Source: Chrysoperla carnea (Eukaryota; Arthropoda; Insecta; Neuroptera; Chrysopidae). Taken from it: a DNA stretch of 64,000 nt. How positions within the stretch are numbered: position 1 is the first letter of the stretch; each line of letters opens with the position of its first letter. Positions 49,454 through 61,400 of the stretch are shown here, piece after piece. The notes under the pieces are model-generated. The model was not told the origin of the DNA. It saw only the letters and a list, made by a program, of their open reading frames with translations, and ran no database searches. The DNA lies in assembly GCF_905475395.1 (NCBI RefSeq), contig NC_058342.1, positions 23,160,640 to 23,224,639 of the forward strand, in the 5' to 3' direction. The position numbers and the translations under genes are program-made.

Positions 49454-52400
49454 ATGGCTGAAAACAGTTATAGTGTAAATTTAAATGATAAAGGTACCTA
49501 AAAATTTTATACAAAAATTCATCAAATCCTACTGATTTTACGTTTTATCAAATATGTTTCTTTGTTCTTATTTTCGGGGAAAAAACTAACGTCTAGACTC
49601 GCGATCACTTCGAAAATCATTTCTCAATGATTCAAGATAATTGATTTTTTTTTTTTAATTTTTTTTTTCAAGTGTACTACTTAAAAATACCGAAACCATC
49701 TGTAATGTTTTTTTTCCAAAATTTTTACACTTTTCCCAAATTAGTGTATGCAAAATGTAAAATTCTAGCTGAAAATGTCAAAATAAAGATTCAAGGCTAA
49801 ATTGACTAAAAGAATTTAATCTAAAGGAAATTTTTTTTTTTTTGGGACTATTTTTAAATGTCTGGAAATTTCTTTTGGAATGTCAAATATGTTGTGTGGC
49901 CATTGAAAATTTTTCCTGGATAAATATTTTTGTGTGTGTGAGCTTTTTGGTTAAAATATTGCGGAGGACCAACGCAGTGATTTCAGTGTGTTTCAACTGT
50001 TTGTCAAATTCATGTGAAAATTTTTTGTTAATTAGTTAATTAGCGACCTTCACACCTTGATTAATCGTGAATAATTTTTCTTTTATCACGTGTTTTATGT
50101 TTTAATGTCTGAAAATTATGAAAATGTGTTTTTCATTTGTTTTTTTTTTTTTGTTTTTTTTTTTTTTTTTTTTTTTTTTTATGATTCATAGACAGACGGA
50201 ACGTCATTCAATTATTTTTGGGTGATTAACTAAAATTCGATTTTTATGTAATGAAAATTTAATTTTCTTATTTTTTTTTACAAAGAAATTTTTTATGGTT
50301 GCAGACAGTATGTCGCAAAAGTAGTTTGTCCCCAGTTTTAACGTTTGTAGATTTTTTATCTATAATTTTAGATTCATTTCACTTAATTTTTTTAAGAAAA
50401 AATATTGCTCCTCGGTAAACCGTATGTTTCATGAAAATTTTACTCTTTTTTATTTGAAATTTCGAATAATTTAGAAACGTGTTAGGTCAATGAACATAAT
50501 ATCGAATTATTACAGTGAAACTTCAATAAACATGTCGAGACGTATTGATATGAGTTTTTCGTTTATTTTTTTACATTTCTATCTGCAGTGGCTTGCTTGT
50601 AAAAGGGTTTTATCTCCGTTTTTTTCTTCAAATTTAACCATTCTAATGGCATGTTAGTTTTTATCGATTAATTAAATTATTTGTTCATTACAAAATCTTA
50701 TTAGAATATTACTCAAATGTCAAAGTGTAGGCAACCGTGTAGGCATTTTTACTAATAATAAATGAGCAGTTCTAAAGTTTACAAAACAAATATGATTTTG
50801 GAGTAAATTATTTGAGCTAATATAAATTTTTGAGGCAATTAATATTGAATACTCGAATTGTGGCGTCTTCATAGTTCGGTTGCCTAATATTTACGTTTGT
50901 TAGGAACCAAAAATTATGTTCGAATGATTTTTTTAAGGGCCATGGAACGTAATTCCACAAGCTTACAAAACCGTTAATGAATTTTGTTAAACAATTTTTC
51001 CAAATAAAATTTGATTTTCGAGATTATTTTTTAAATGTTCATTTAAGTCTCGTAATTTTTAGAAAAAAACAAAGGTTAAGCAATTTTTTCGATGATTTTA
51101 GGATCCTAGAACGTTAGATACGTTTTATTGACTATAATTTTTGCGAGGCCTTTTTGAAAGGTATCCTCAAACTTGTAAGCAAATCTTAGCGATAGTGATA
51201 AGAACCTTCCGTATTGACCCTTTTTTGAAATGTGACAAGCTTCTTTGACGCATTGAATGTAAAACAATAGCTCCATTTCCTTTAAAGAAAATTCGCTAAA
51301 AAATAATATGCACTCATTTGTTTTATGGTCCGGGAGCGGACTGCAAAATCACTTGACCCATCGGTAACCGGCTCAAACTTTGTAATAAAGCGGCAATCAA
51401 ACCCGTAAAAACAATGGGCTATGGCAACCCAACCCGGAGGAGCAGGGAATAAATTTGTAATGCCATATTAGGATATCAACTTTACCCATTACGGTAACTG
51501 GGTAATTTTTACGTGAAGTTATAGCTTTCAATCAACTTTTTCAAGAAATAATACCAACTTTTCTTCAAAGGTTGCCATACTTTATCCACAACGTGATTTT
51601 GCAGTTCGCTCCCGGACTATTAGCTATAGACAGTTTTGGAAATAAACACGTAATAATTATTGATGCCCCTCCCCCCTTATACGAATGGCGATATTCGTAG
51701 TTTCTTAAGATGTCTCGAAAAAATCAATTTTTTCCGGTTTTGGCAATTCCCCAAATTTGACTACCCACCATACTCCAAATTTGACAATAACATCCTTTTA
51801 AGGGTGACTATGTAAAAATATTTTATAATCATATAACTTATGTCTACGTCTACAAAAAATTTACGAATTTAAACTTTTATTTGTAAATTTTACGATTGCG
51901 CTTAACCGAGCACGTGCTTAAATTAGTCGTCTTAAAAGGGATAATTCGCTAGAATGATAAGTCAACCAATTGTAGTTAGGTTAGGTTATGTTAGAGTGCC
52001 TGTCCTGGGGTGGGACACAATTAGACTATAGGGTCCGTTATGATACCGAAAAAGGGTTGGCCCATCCCCGATCACTACTCCATGAACCATTTGGTGCTGT
52101 TTAAGAACAGCAGGAGTGATTTGACGTCGACGAACTTTAAGTCGGAGAGGTCGTCAAAAAGAGGCTGGCTCAAGTAAGTCCACCCCCTCATGGCAAGAGC
52201 TGGGCAGTGACAGAGAAGATGAGACACTGTCTCCTCCTCGTCATCACTGTGACAGCTCCTGCAGTAGTCGTGGTGCACTGTCAGGCCCACGCGTTCACCA
52301 ATTGTAGTTTCAGGGAAATGTTTCAGTCGAAGAACAATCTAACAAGATAACAAGAAGGGTACCGCAAAAGATTCTCTAGCACCCAGACTAAGAGTCTTCG

Positions 52401-55400
52401 TTGTTCTCCTTGAGAGTAGCTTCTCACCCAAAGGTGAATGGAATTCTACAGTTTCTCTCCCAGGATTGTTCCCAAAATCGACGAGTTTAAGATTTTGGGC
52501 CTAAACATTCAGACAATCTGACCTCCTGCAGGCTTCTCTGAGAGGATTGTTCTTAGAACGATGGGTCCAAGGTTTCGATTCAAACATTCTCTATCTGACT
52601 CCGCGTATTTAGTCTATATCCGACTTCATGAAGGCAGGCTTCTGTATGTACAAATGACCAAAATCTCTCCGACCTAAGGAAGATTGCCGTTACGGTAACT
52701 CTATTTCTGGGAATTGAGCACTGTTGTTATGAATTTTTATGATTTCTGATCGATTAAATTTTGGATTTTAATAGAGTTTTTATTTTTTTTTGTTTTCCAG
52801 AACAAAATGAGAACACTACAGACCAACATATCACAAATAGACCATCGTCAGTAAATAAAGGTACATAAAATTTGATTTTTTTTGTTTGCTTTGAGCACGA
52901 TATATTTGGGCAATTCAATTCCTTGATAATTTAAAAAAGATCGATATCGCGAACCAAATGATCTTTCTTGCCTGATACGCGTTGATAAGAAAAGCTGTCG
53001 TCTATTTTTCTGACAGTACTGTCAAAGTGGTAATCGACCTGGAAAAGTTGGAAAATTAATTAAATTTTAGTATCGGTCAGGGAAAATGATGAAATAGTTC
53101 GAGTATCTAGAATTGAATCTGGAAGACATGATTCTTCATCGTTATCTCGAAATTTATGTACAGGGTGTTCTTTTTTTAAGTTGACATATGCTTGAAACTC
53201 GATAAATAAAAATCGAGGAAAATGCTTCCAATGAAAAATATTAGTTTCAACACATCATCACACACATCTTATACCGGCATCGAAGTTTTCAGGTTCAATC
53301 CAAACCTTACTCTGATTCATTACTGATAAAAATTAGATGAACGCTTTACATTAGAAAGTTGTTCTTTATAAATACGCAAACTTTTTTTTGTAAACCGAAT
53401 AGTTTAGAAATAAATCGAATAGTTTTTTGTAAACCTAATACAATTTTGGGCCGAACTTTTTAGGCCGTTTTTGTCTAAACTGTACGATTTGCGGAAAAAT
53501 GTTTCGAACAAAAAATGTTACTTTTTTAATCAATAACAACTTTTTAATTTAAAGTGTTCATCTATCGATTACCAGTTATGGACTAAAGTGAGCTATTAAT
53601 TGAGCTTGAAAACTTAGATCAAGTTTAATGTCTGCGTAAGATGTGCGTTTACAAATCCAACATTTTTCACTTGAAGTATTTTTATCGACGAAAGTTATTT
53701 ATCGAGTTTCAAGCATATATCAATTTAAACAAAACACCCTGTATATTCTACATCAATTTTAACCTCAAAATCTCCTTTTTTTTTGTTTTTTGTCGATTAT
53801 CAGGAAATTTCGTTGGAACAATTCGATCATCGAAAAGACCAAATTTGGCACGCCATTTGACCACTTATCCCATGAAATTGGGCCGCCATGAATTGAATTA
53901 CCTTCATAATATATCGTGATCCTAAGGTGAAGGCGAATGTTTAAGGGGAAAAATAGAATGAGCTTTCAAGAAAGCTTTGATTTTTTGTATGCTCTTTCTT
54001 TCTTGAAGCAATCTTTTTGATTTTTCGAAGCACCTTTTCCAAAAAAATTCGCCCTTGCCTATAAGGACTTTACCTCATATGTTCAAAATTAAATTTTTAT
54101 TGCCCACGTTGTTATAGTGAATACATTACACTGGTTTGCATATATTGGGCCAGAATTACCGGATATTTATCCGCAAGGTATAAATTTGAATGTTGTTGCG
54201 TTTTTTCAACTAATATTTGGAGTGATTTTTTGTGAATACTAAAACAATTTTTGCCGTGAAATGATTTTTGGTTTGTTTTTTGTCCCCATAAAGTTTGAAA
54301 GGTCAATTTTGCACCCCCGAATTAAAAAAAGGTTGTTCTAAGTTTGACCGCTAGGGGTGTATGTCTGCCTGTCTGTGGCATCGTAGCGTCTAAGCAGATG
54401 AACCGATTTTGATTTTTTTGTTTCATTTGAAACGTAGTTTAATGGAGAGTATTCTTAGCTATGTTCCAAATGCGAGTTTAAGGTCCCGTACCCAAAAAAA
54501 CTAAAAAATTGACGATGATCTTCAAAATCGGCTCAGTTTGGAAAAGGTTGTAAGGAAAAGGCGAGTTTAGGGTTCCGTAAATGAAAAATTTTCCTAAAAT
54601 TCTTTTAATTTTGTAAATTTCACTTGTTATACCTTAAATTGATGGTTAACGCGAGAAAAAATTGTGATGCAGCATGCAGCTTGATGCGATGATATGACGC
54701 AGTTTTATGTAGATAGAGGTCAGTGGGTTACACTATACAGACCTCAATACTTATAAACAAGTATTACCCATTGACTTCCATCTACATGAAACTGCGTCAC
54801 CTCATCTCACCAAGTTGCGTTTCAATTTACGTTCGACCTTAATGGCTAGAAATATTGATTTTTGCTTTTGCATGTAAGTCTAACAATAAAAATACAAAAG
54901 AGACCCTAGGCCAAGAGGTGTTCTGTGCTTCCTTGTGAAAAATCTGTCACCCGGCGAGACGTCTCCGGGTAAGATTCCAGACTGCACAAAAATCTCATAA
55001 CTTTTCTGCTGGAATAATACTAGGATTGATAGTTCCAAGATTTCGGACCCAAACATTCTAAACCTGACGTCCTGATATGTCTAACCCGTAAAAGGGATTA
55101 TGAAGCGAAAAGAATTTGGTAAATAGTGCATTGAGCATAGAAAACTAGAAGATAGAGATAATTATGACCCAAAAAATTCAAAAATCATATTTATTTGACA
55201 ATTGGACGTCTAACTTCCGAGACACAGACCGAATGAGCGATATCTTGAAAAGTACTCAACCAATCGTTAAATGAACCCAATTTTATCAATATTGACACAA
55301 TTTTATGAAAATTGTACACGAAGGGTGATGCTCGGCAAATAAACAGAAGGTTCACGGCGCCGGAATGCTCCAAACCTATTCTTTGGCCTTTCAGCGTGTC

Positions 55401-58400
55401 TTTTGACGAACGGATTTCATTTTCTTTGTAGAAGCTCCCTTCAATGTAGTTATAATCGGTTTTGAGTCTATCGTGATTTAATGATTTTAGTTACATAACA
55501 TAGTTTTATACAGTACATCCCGTATATGTAAAAAGACATAATAATATATTTTATTACATAATAGAAGGCGTATGTATAGAAGAGTATTTCTATTCATACT
55601 AGAATTATTATTATTATTATAAATTATTATTACAATTTTTAATTAAACATTAACATAGTTTTTTTTTTTAAATATAAAATTTTTAAAAAAAGTTAACTTC
55701 ATGTGCTCTAAATAAATGAAAGCTCTACTATGCACGTAATCTTGTAAACAGTAGCGTAGATTTTATTTTATATGTTAGATGTGGGGAGAGTGAATTTAAG
55801 TAGACGAAATCAAGGACGATGTAAGGTGTATTTTGTGGGTGTGGAGTAGTATTCTATAATTTATTTTTTGTGCGTGTATATGTTTTTTTATACCATGTAT
55901 ATATGAAATATATCAAGGTATGCTAAGTTTAGTCCCAAGTTTATATTGCTTAAAAATATTGATGCTACGAACAAAAATTTGGTATAGGTGAATTTTGTAG
56001 GGTACGTTTGACAATCGATCCGAGAAATAATCGGTCTCCGTATTGGATTTTGGAGGATATCTCCGACTATGCATGCAATCAACAAACGAATCCGATTTTT
56101 GTATGTTTTGAATCATGTCTTATTTCCTGAGTTTTATCGAAATTAAACATGTGAAAACAAACAATTGACTGAGTTAAATGTTGAAATACCAAGTATAGAC
56201 AGTGTTGCTGTCACATTACACATATATAAATCTCACACATACATAACTGATATTTCCATATAATACATACTATACAATTTACGCCTAATTTGCTCCCTTG
56301 CGGGTAAACAGTGATGTTTAGGAAAGAATGTTTCAAACAAAAGTTGTTCATTTTTTGTTCTCTAATTGTTTACAAGATGGGTCCTACGGACTCAATACCC
56401 AATTAACCTATGTTGCTAATTTACGAACTTGACTTTTTACGTCCTGAGTAAGCTGTAATAATTTTAGCTTGATATCTTTGTTCGTTTTCGAGTTATCTTG
56501 TTGACAGACGGGCGGACGGACGGACAACCGAAAATGGACTAATTAGGTGAAATATGTGTACCAAAATTTTGTTCGTAGCATCAATATTTTCAAGCATTAC
56601 GAACTTAGGACTAAATTTAATATACCTTGTATATATATTTCATATACATGGTATAAAAATTTATCTTGATTTTTGAAGTTTTCTTAAGAAGGTCTTCAGA
56701 AAAAGAATTCAGATAAAAATTTATAATTTCTATCCAAAAAATACGAAAATCGGATCATTCGACAATAGGGTATGTTTTTTTTGAGATACCGCCTGAAATC
56801 TTAATCTTATTCATTGATGAACTAACGAACTGAACTAATATCTACGTAAAACTTGTTACGTAATATTGTATATTTTGTTACGCCTTATACATTAATTATT
56901 ATTAAGCTTATTATACATATTTTATTGATTAGAGAAAATGTCGTAATCAAATTTTTTGTTGTGACTGGGTTGTCAATTTGTTATGGTACAGTCATATTTT
57001 ATGAATAGCCTCGAAGGAGTCATAATCCCCCATTTTCCCCATTCAAACAAATACTAAGACCCTCTCTCTCAGAATTAGCTCTCTTTTTTTATTAAAAATT
57101 TTTTTTTTTTTTTTTATATTTTACTTACGTTCAAGGTAGTACGAGCAACAAGGCAATTTTAGATTTAGGGTTGAAATTATTTGTACCTTATTTTCAATTT
57201 TGATGATGAATTTTGTTATAACTTCATGAATGTAGACGAAAAATACAATTTTTCGATATCTGCCTTGGTTTTTGAAATATCGAAAGGTAAATAATTAAAC
57301 AAAATTTTCAATTTTCGATATTTTGAAAATTTCTCTAGATATTGAAATATTTTATTCTTACTACCCGTCTTATATCGTCAAGTTATAACATAATTCATCA
57401 CCATCAAAATTGAAAATATATATTTTTTTTAAATTTGTGTCCCCACTACTTTACTCATACATTCCATATATTCTTAATATTTCCACCGACTAATTTTGAA
57501 GAAATATGTGAATACATGTCATCCATCTAAAGCTTTTTTTCTTAAGGGGATGGGGGATTTTTTAGGAGGTAGAGCGTCAGAAAATTTTGTGAACTAATTT
57601 GACCTATTCGCTCCGTGCGTGAGTTTCGTTTCCATGGTAACGATACACTACCTTAATTATAGAATTGTATGGATGCATATATAATTGTATGGATTGCATT
57701 TATGACTTACATTTAAAATTTAATATTATTGTCTCACAAATTTAAATAAATAATTATGATAATTTACATTTGAAAAATAATATTTGTTCAATTTGATTTC
57801 TTATTTTCACAATTTTTAATGCATTAAGTTTAATTAATTCGTGTTTTTCAATAATTTTAATTTGACATTTCTATAACATTAACATGTAAAGAATTGCAAA
57901 TTAGTCATAACAGCCCCCTTTAACTCCAAAATTTTTCACTGGAAGCACTGGCATCGATTTTATTGTCCCTACCATGGCTACGCACACAACGAATAAGAAA
58001 TTAAAAGTATGCAATTAGCATAATTAATATGCATTTTTTAATTGCATTTTAAATTGGCATTTTAAATATTAAATTCATTTCAAACTCGTTACTCGGTAGT
58101 TTATGGGATCGCTAAACACAAATATCGTGACAGCATTGGTCTCAGAGGTACCTGTTGTCCAGGATGAAGGGTATCCTCGTCGCCTCCGGAGTTTCGGAAA
58201 AATTCGTCATATAATCAATCCAAACTCATTTCTTGGTGACTTTTGTGGTCGCTGAACACGAACAGCGTGATAGAATTGGTCTCAGAGATACCTGTTGTCT
58301 AGGATGAACGGTAACCCCACCGCTTCCTGAAGTTTTGAAAAAATTTGTCATATTATCAGTCCCATCTCGTTACACGGGAGTTTTTGGGGTCGCTGAACAC

Positions 58401-61400
58401 GAATATTGTAACAGAATTGGTCTCAGTGATACCTGTTTCCCAGAATGAACGGTGATCAGCGACCCCAAAAACTCCCGCATAACAAATTTGAAATCATTTT
58501 CATCACTATTAACCGAATTATGAATTTGCTGTATTTACGGTTAATTTAAAATGCATATTAATTATGCTAATTGCATATTTTTAATTTCTTATAAATCAAA
58601 TTAGGTCACAAAATTTCCTGACGTTTTAATGAATCGAATGTCGAAAACCGAATTCAAATCCAATCTACTGTTCAAATTTGTCGAACTTTATTCCTTCGTG
58701 TTTCTTCGTCTGTAAATTCGCAATTGATTATTATCAATGAATTGTTTTGCTACAGTCATACCTCGTTATTTGATATCAGCTTAGATTCATAACTTGTTCG
58801 TGACCGATTTTGTGAAATGCATGTTATATAAGTAATCGTTTTTCGTTGTTCAATTTTTTTGTTTACCCAGATCACGTTCGTATGTAGATAAAAAATAATC
58901 TCTTAATTCTAAGAAATTGAATCGTGACGCATTAGCGAAAGTTCGAAGTTGATTTAAGGGTAGCTTATTTCATAGAAAATTACCGAGTGATTCAGTAAAA
59001 AGCGTTATAAAATTTTTATTTAAATAAAACAAACTCTTAAAATTATTGATGATACGAGAAAAATTTTGGTATAGATGTTCATAAAATTACTTAATTAGTC
59101 CATTTCCGGTTGTCCGTTCGTTATCACGGTAAAAAGTGCGTAAAAAAGGACGTAAAAAGTGAGTTTGAGTTCGTAAATGAAAATCATAGGTCAATTCGGT
59201 CTTGCACCCGTAGGACCCATCTTGTAAATCGTTAAAGGTAGAACAAAAGTTTAAATGTAAAAAATGTTTCTTTTAAAAATAAACAACTTTTGCCTGAAAC
59301 ATTTTTTCGTAAACATCTTTTTTTTCCCGCGAGGGTGCAAATTAGGACAAAACTTGGGAGTTCTTTTTTTCTAAACCTATAAAAGATAGGCAGTTGAAAA
59401 TTTTTAGGTAGCTCCAACTAGTAATCTTTTGAAACATTCTCGAAAAACGAAAAAAAACTTCTAGAAAATACTTATAAACAAAACAGTGGCCGAAAGGCCG
59501 CCATAATTGCCTTGGTTGGTAACTTTTCTAATTTATTAACAATAATGTCCATTTAATACTTTCTATTCGTTGTGTGCGTAGTCATGATAGGGACTCTAAA
59601 ATCGATGCCAACGCTTCCAGTGAAAAATTTTGGCGTTAAGGGAGGCTGTTATGACTAATTTGCAATTCTTTACATGTTAATGTTATAGAAAATGTCAAAT
59701 TAAATTTATTGAAAAACACTAATTAATTAAACTTAATGTATTAAAAATTGTGAAAATAAGAAATCAAATTGCACAAATATTATTTTTCAAATTTAAATTA
59801 TCATAATTATTTATTTAAATTTGTGAGACAAAAATATTAAATTTTCAATGTAAATGATAAATGCAATCCATACAATTATATATGCATCCATACAATTGTA
59901 TAATTAAAGTAGTGTATCGTTACCATGGAAACGCCTCCAAAAAAACTCACGCACGGTGCGAATACGGGGTATTTCAACAATCAACTCATTCGATTGTTTG
60001 ATTGTTGTATTAATTTTTATACATTTTTTAGCAACAGTCAGGAAATATTGTCCCATAATAGTCTATAATTTTAAGTTACCGAGAAATTAAACATTTTCCA
60101 AGCACCTTGAAAGATCAGTTTCCGGCTATGAAAATTTTCGTAGAAGAAAAATTTGTTAAACACTCTTTGAAAACCACCTCTTAAATTTCCAGCTGATCTT
60201 ATTAATTATATGATTTGACCCTCGGAGAGAGGCGTATAACTAATTTTATCGTTACACCTTTCTAATAAAAATAAAAATATTACATAACACATTTGAATGC
60301 AAGTACATTTTGTACACAAATAAAAATATTTATTTGTATACAAATCATCAATAGTATTTTAATTGAAATTTCTAAACAGATAAATATTTCAAGGCAATTG
60401 AGTTGAAACAAATATTCACTTTTATGGTTGGAACATCAATAATTCTTTTCAAGATGTTTAGGATGCTGCGACCTCTTCTCTTTAATGCGGAAATTTTTTT
60501 TTTTAATCACAACAAATAATTATAAATTGTCATTTTTTATGAGAGAAATTGATTTTTAGCAATATTTACTGCAAATTACTGGGTGGTTCAGAAAATATCA
60601 GTTAATGAATTTTATGGGGCCCAATTTTTAAGAGGGGGCAACATTTATTGAAAAAATTTCGGGTGTTTTATTCTAAAAATAGTTTACCCTTCTTTTCGGA
60701 CAGAATAATTTCGTCGATTATCTCCTTCGGAGTCCCGCTTAAAAGTATTATATCTATTTTACCAAAAAGAAAAAAAAAAACAGACAAAAAATTACACAGA
60801 TGCCGGGACTCGAACCCTGGTTTTTCAGATATCCGGTCTAGATCGTAACCAATTTCGTCACTTCTGTTCTATGTAAGCGACTCAAGATGAGTATACTGTA
60901 TGAGGGACTTTGATTTATACAGAGTGTATCACTTTAATCTATTATGGCTAACAGCTCGTTTTGTAGTTAACCGATCAAAAAATAACTTTCCAAAAAGCTT
61001 CCAAGTTTGATTGGGGCTAACGAAAGTCTTGGTTTTCAACCAACGTTGAGCCCATCATACGGCTCGAGGAACAAATTCTTACTTTACGGTTAAAAGAAAA
61101 TTTACAAATAATTTTTTCAAATTTTTAAATTTATATCTTACCAGAGCCCAGAATTAACAATTTAATTTGTTTAATCTGCGACATCAAAATTGAGCTATGG
61201 CGAAAGATTACAAAGTCAAAATAATCAGAAAAAAAATGTACAATACATTAAGAACCATCTTATATGGCCTTTTTTAGAAAACTTGCTATTATCTATAATA
61301 GATTAAATCCACCCTGTATAAAGTACCCACAAAAATTTGAAAAAAAGATAAAAAATTTGGTTTTATAATAAAAATATACCCATTGTAACATTAAGGAAGG

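Larger units (their letters stand above)
57606..59965. mobile_element. 2.36-kb foldback-like element with ~400-base inverted arms
   Basis: The left arm 57606-58003 and right arm 59567-59965 are inverted copies with high identity over about 400 bases: CCATGGTAACGATACACTA, ATGGATGCATATATAATTG, ATTGCAAATTAGTCATAACA, TGGCATCGATTTT. Outer ends share ACTCACGCACGGWGCGAATA. The interior holds a separate inverted-repeat element with a tandem array (57995-58590) and a family C fragment (59046-59350). No transposase seen. It lies in the second ensconsin intron. Confidence 0.75.

Noticed and set aside
55888-56116. Two overlapping - strand frames of 65 and 67 codons
   Set aside because: They lie on the terminal inverted repeat of family C and share no similarity with known transposases.
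60797-60892. Functional tRNA gene on the - strand
   Set aside because: The B-box and T-stem are good, but the D and anticodon arms pair poorly, T33 is missing and the sequence belongs to a repeated family.
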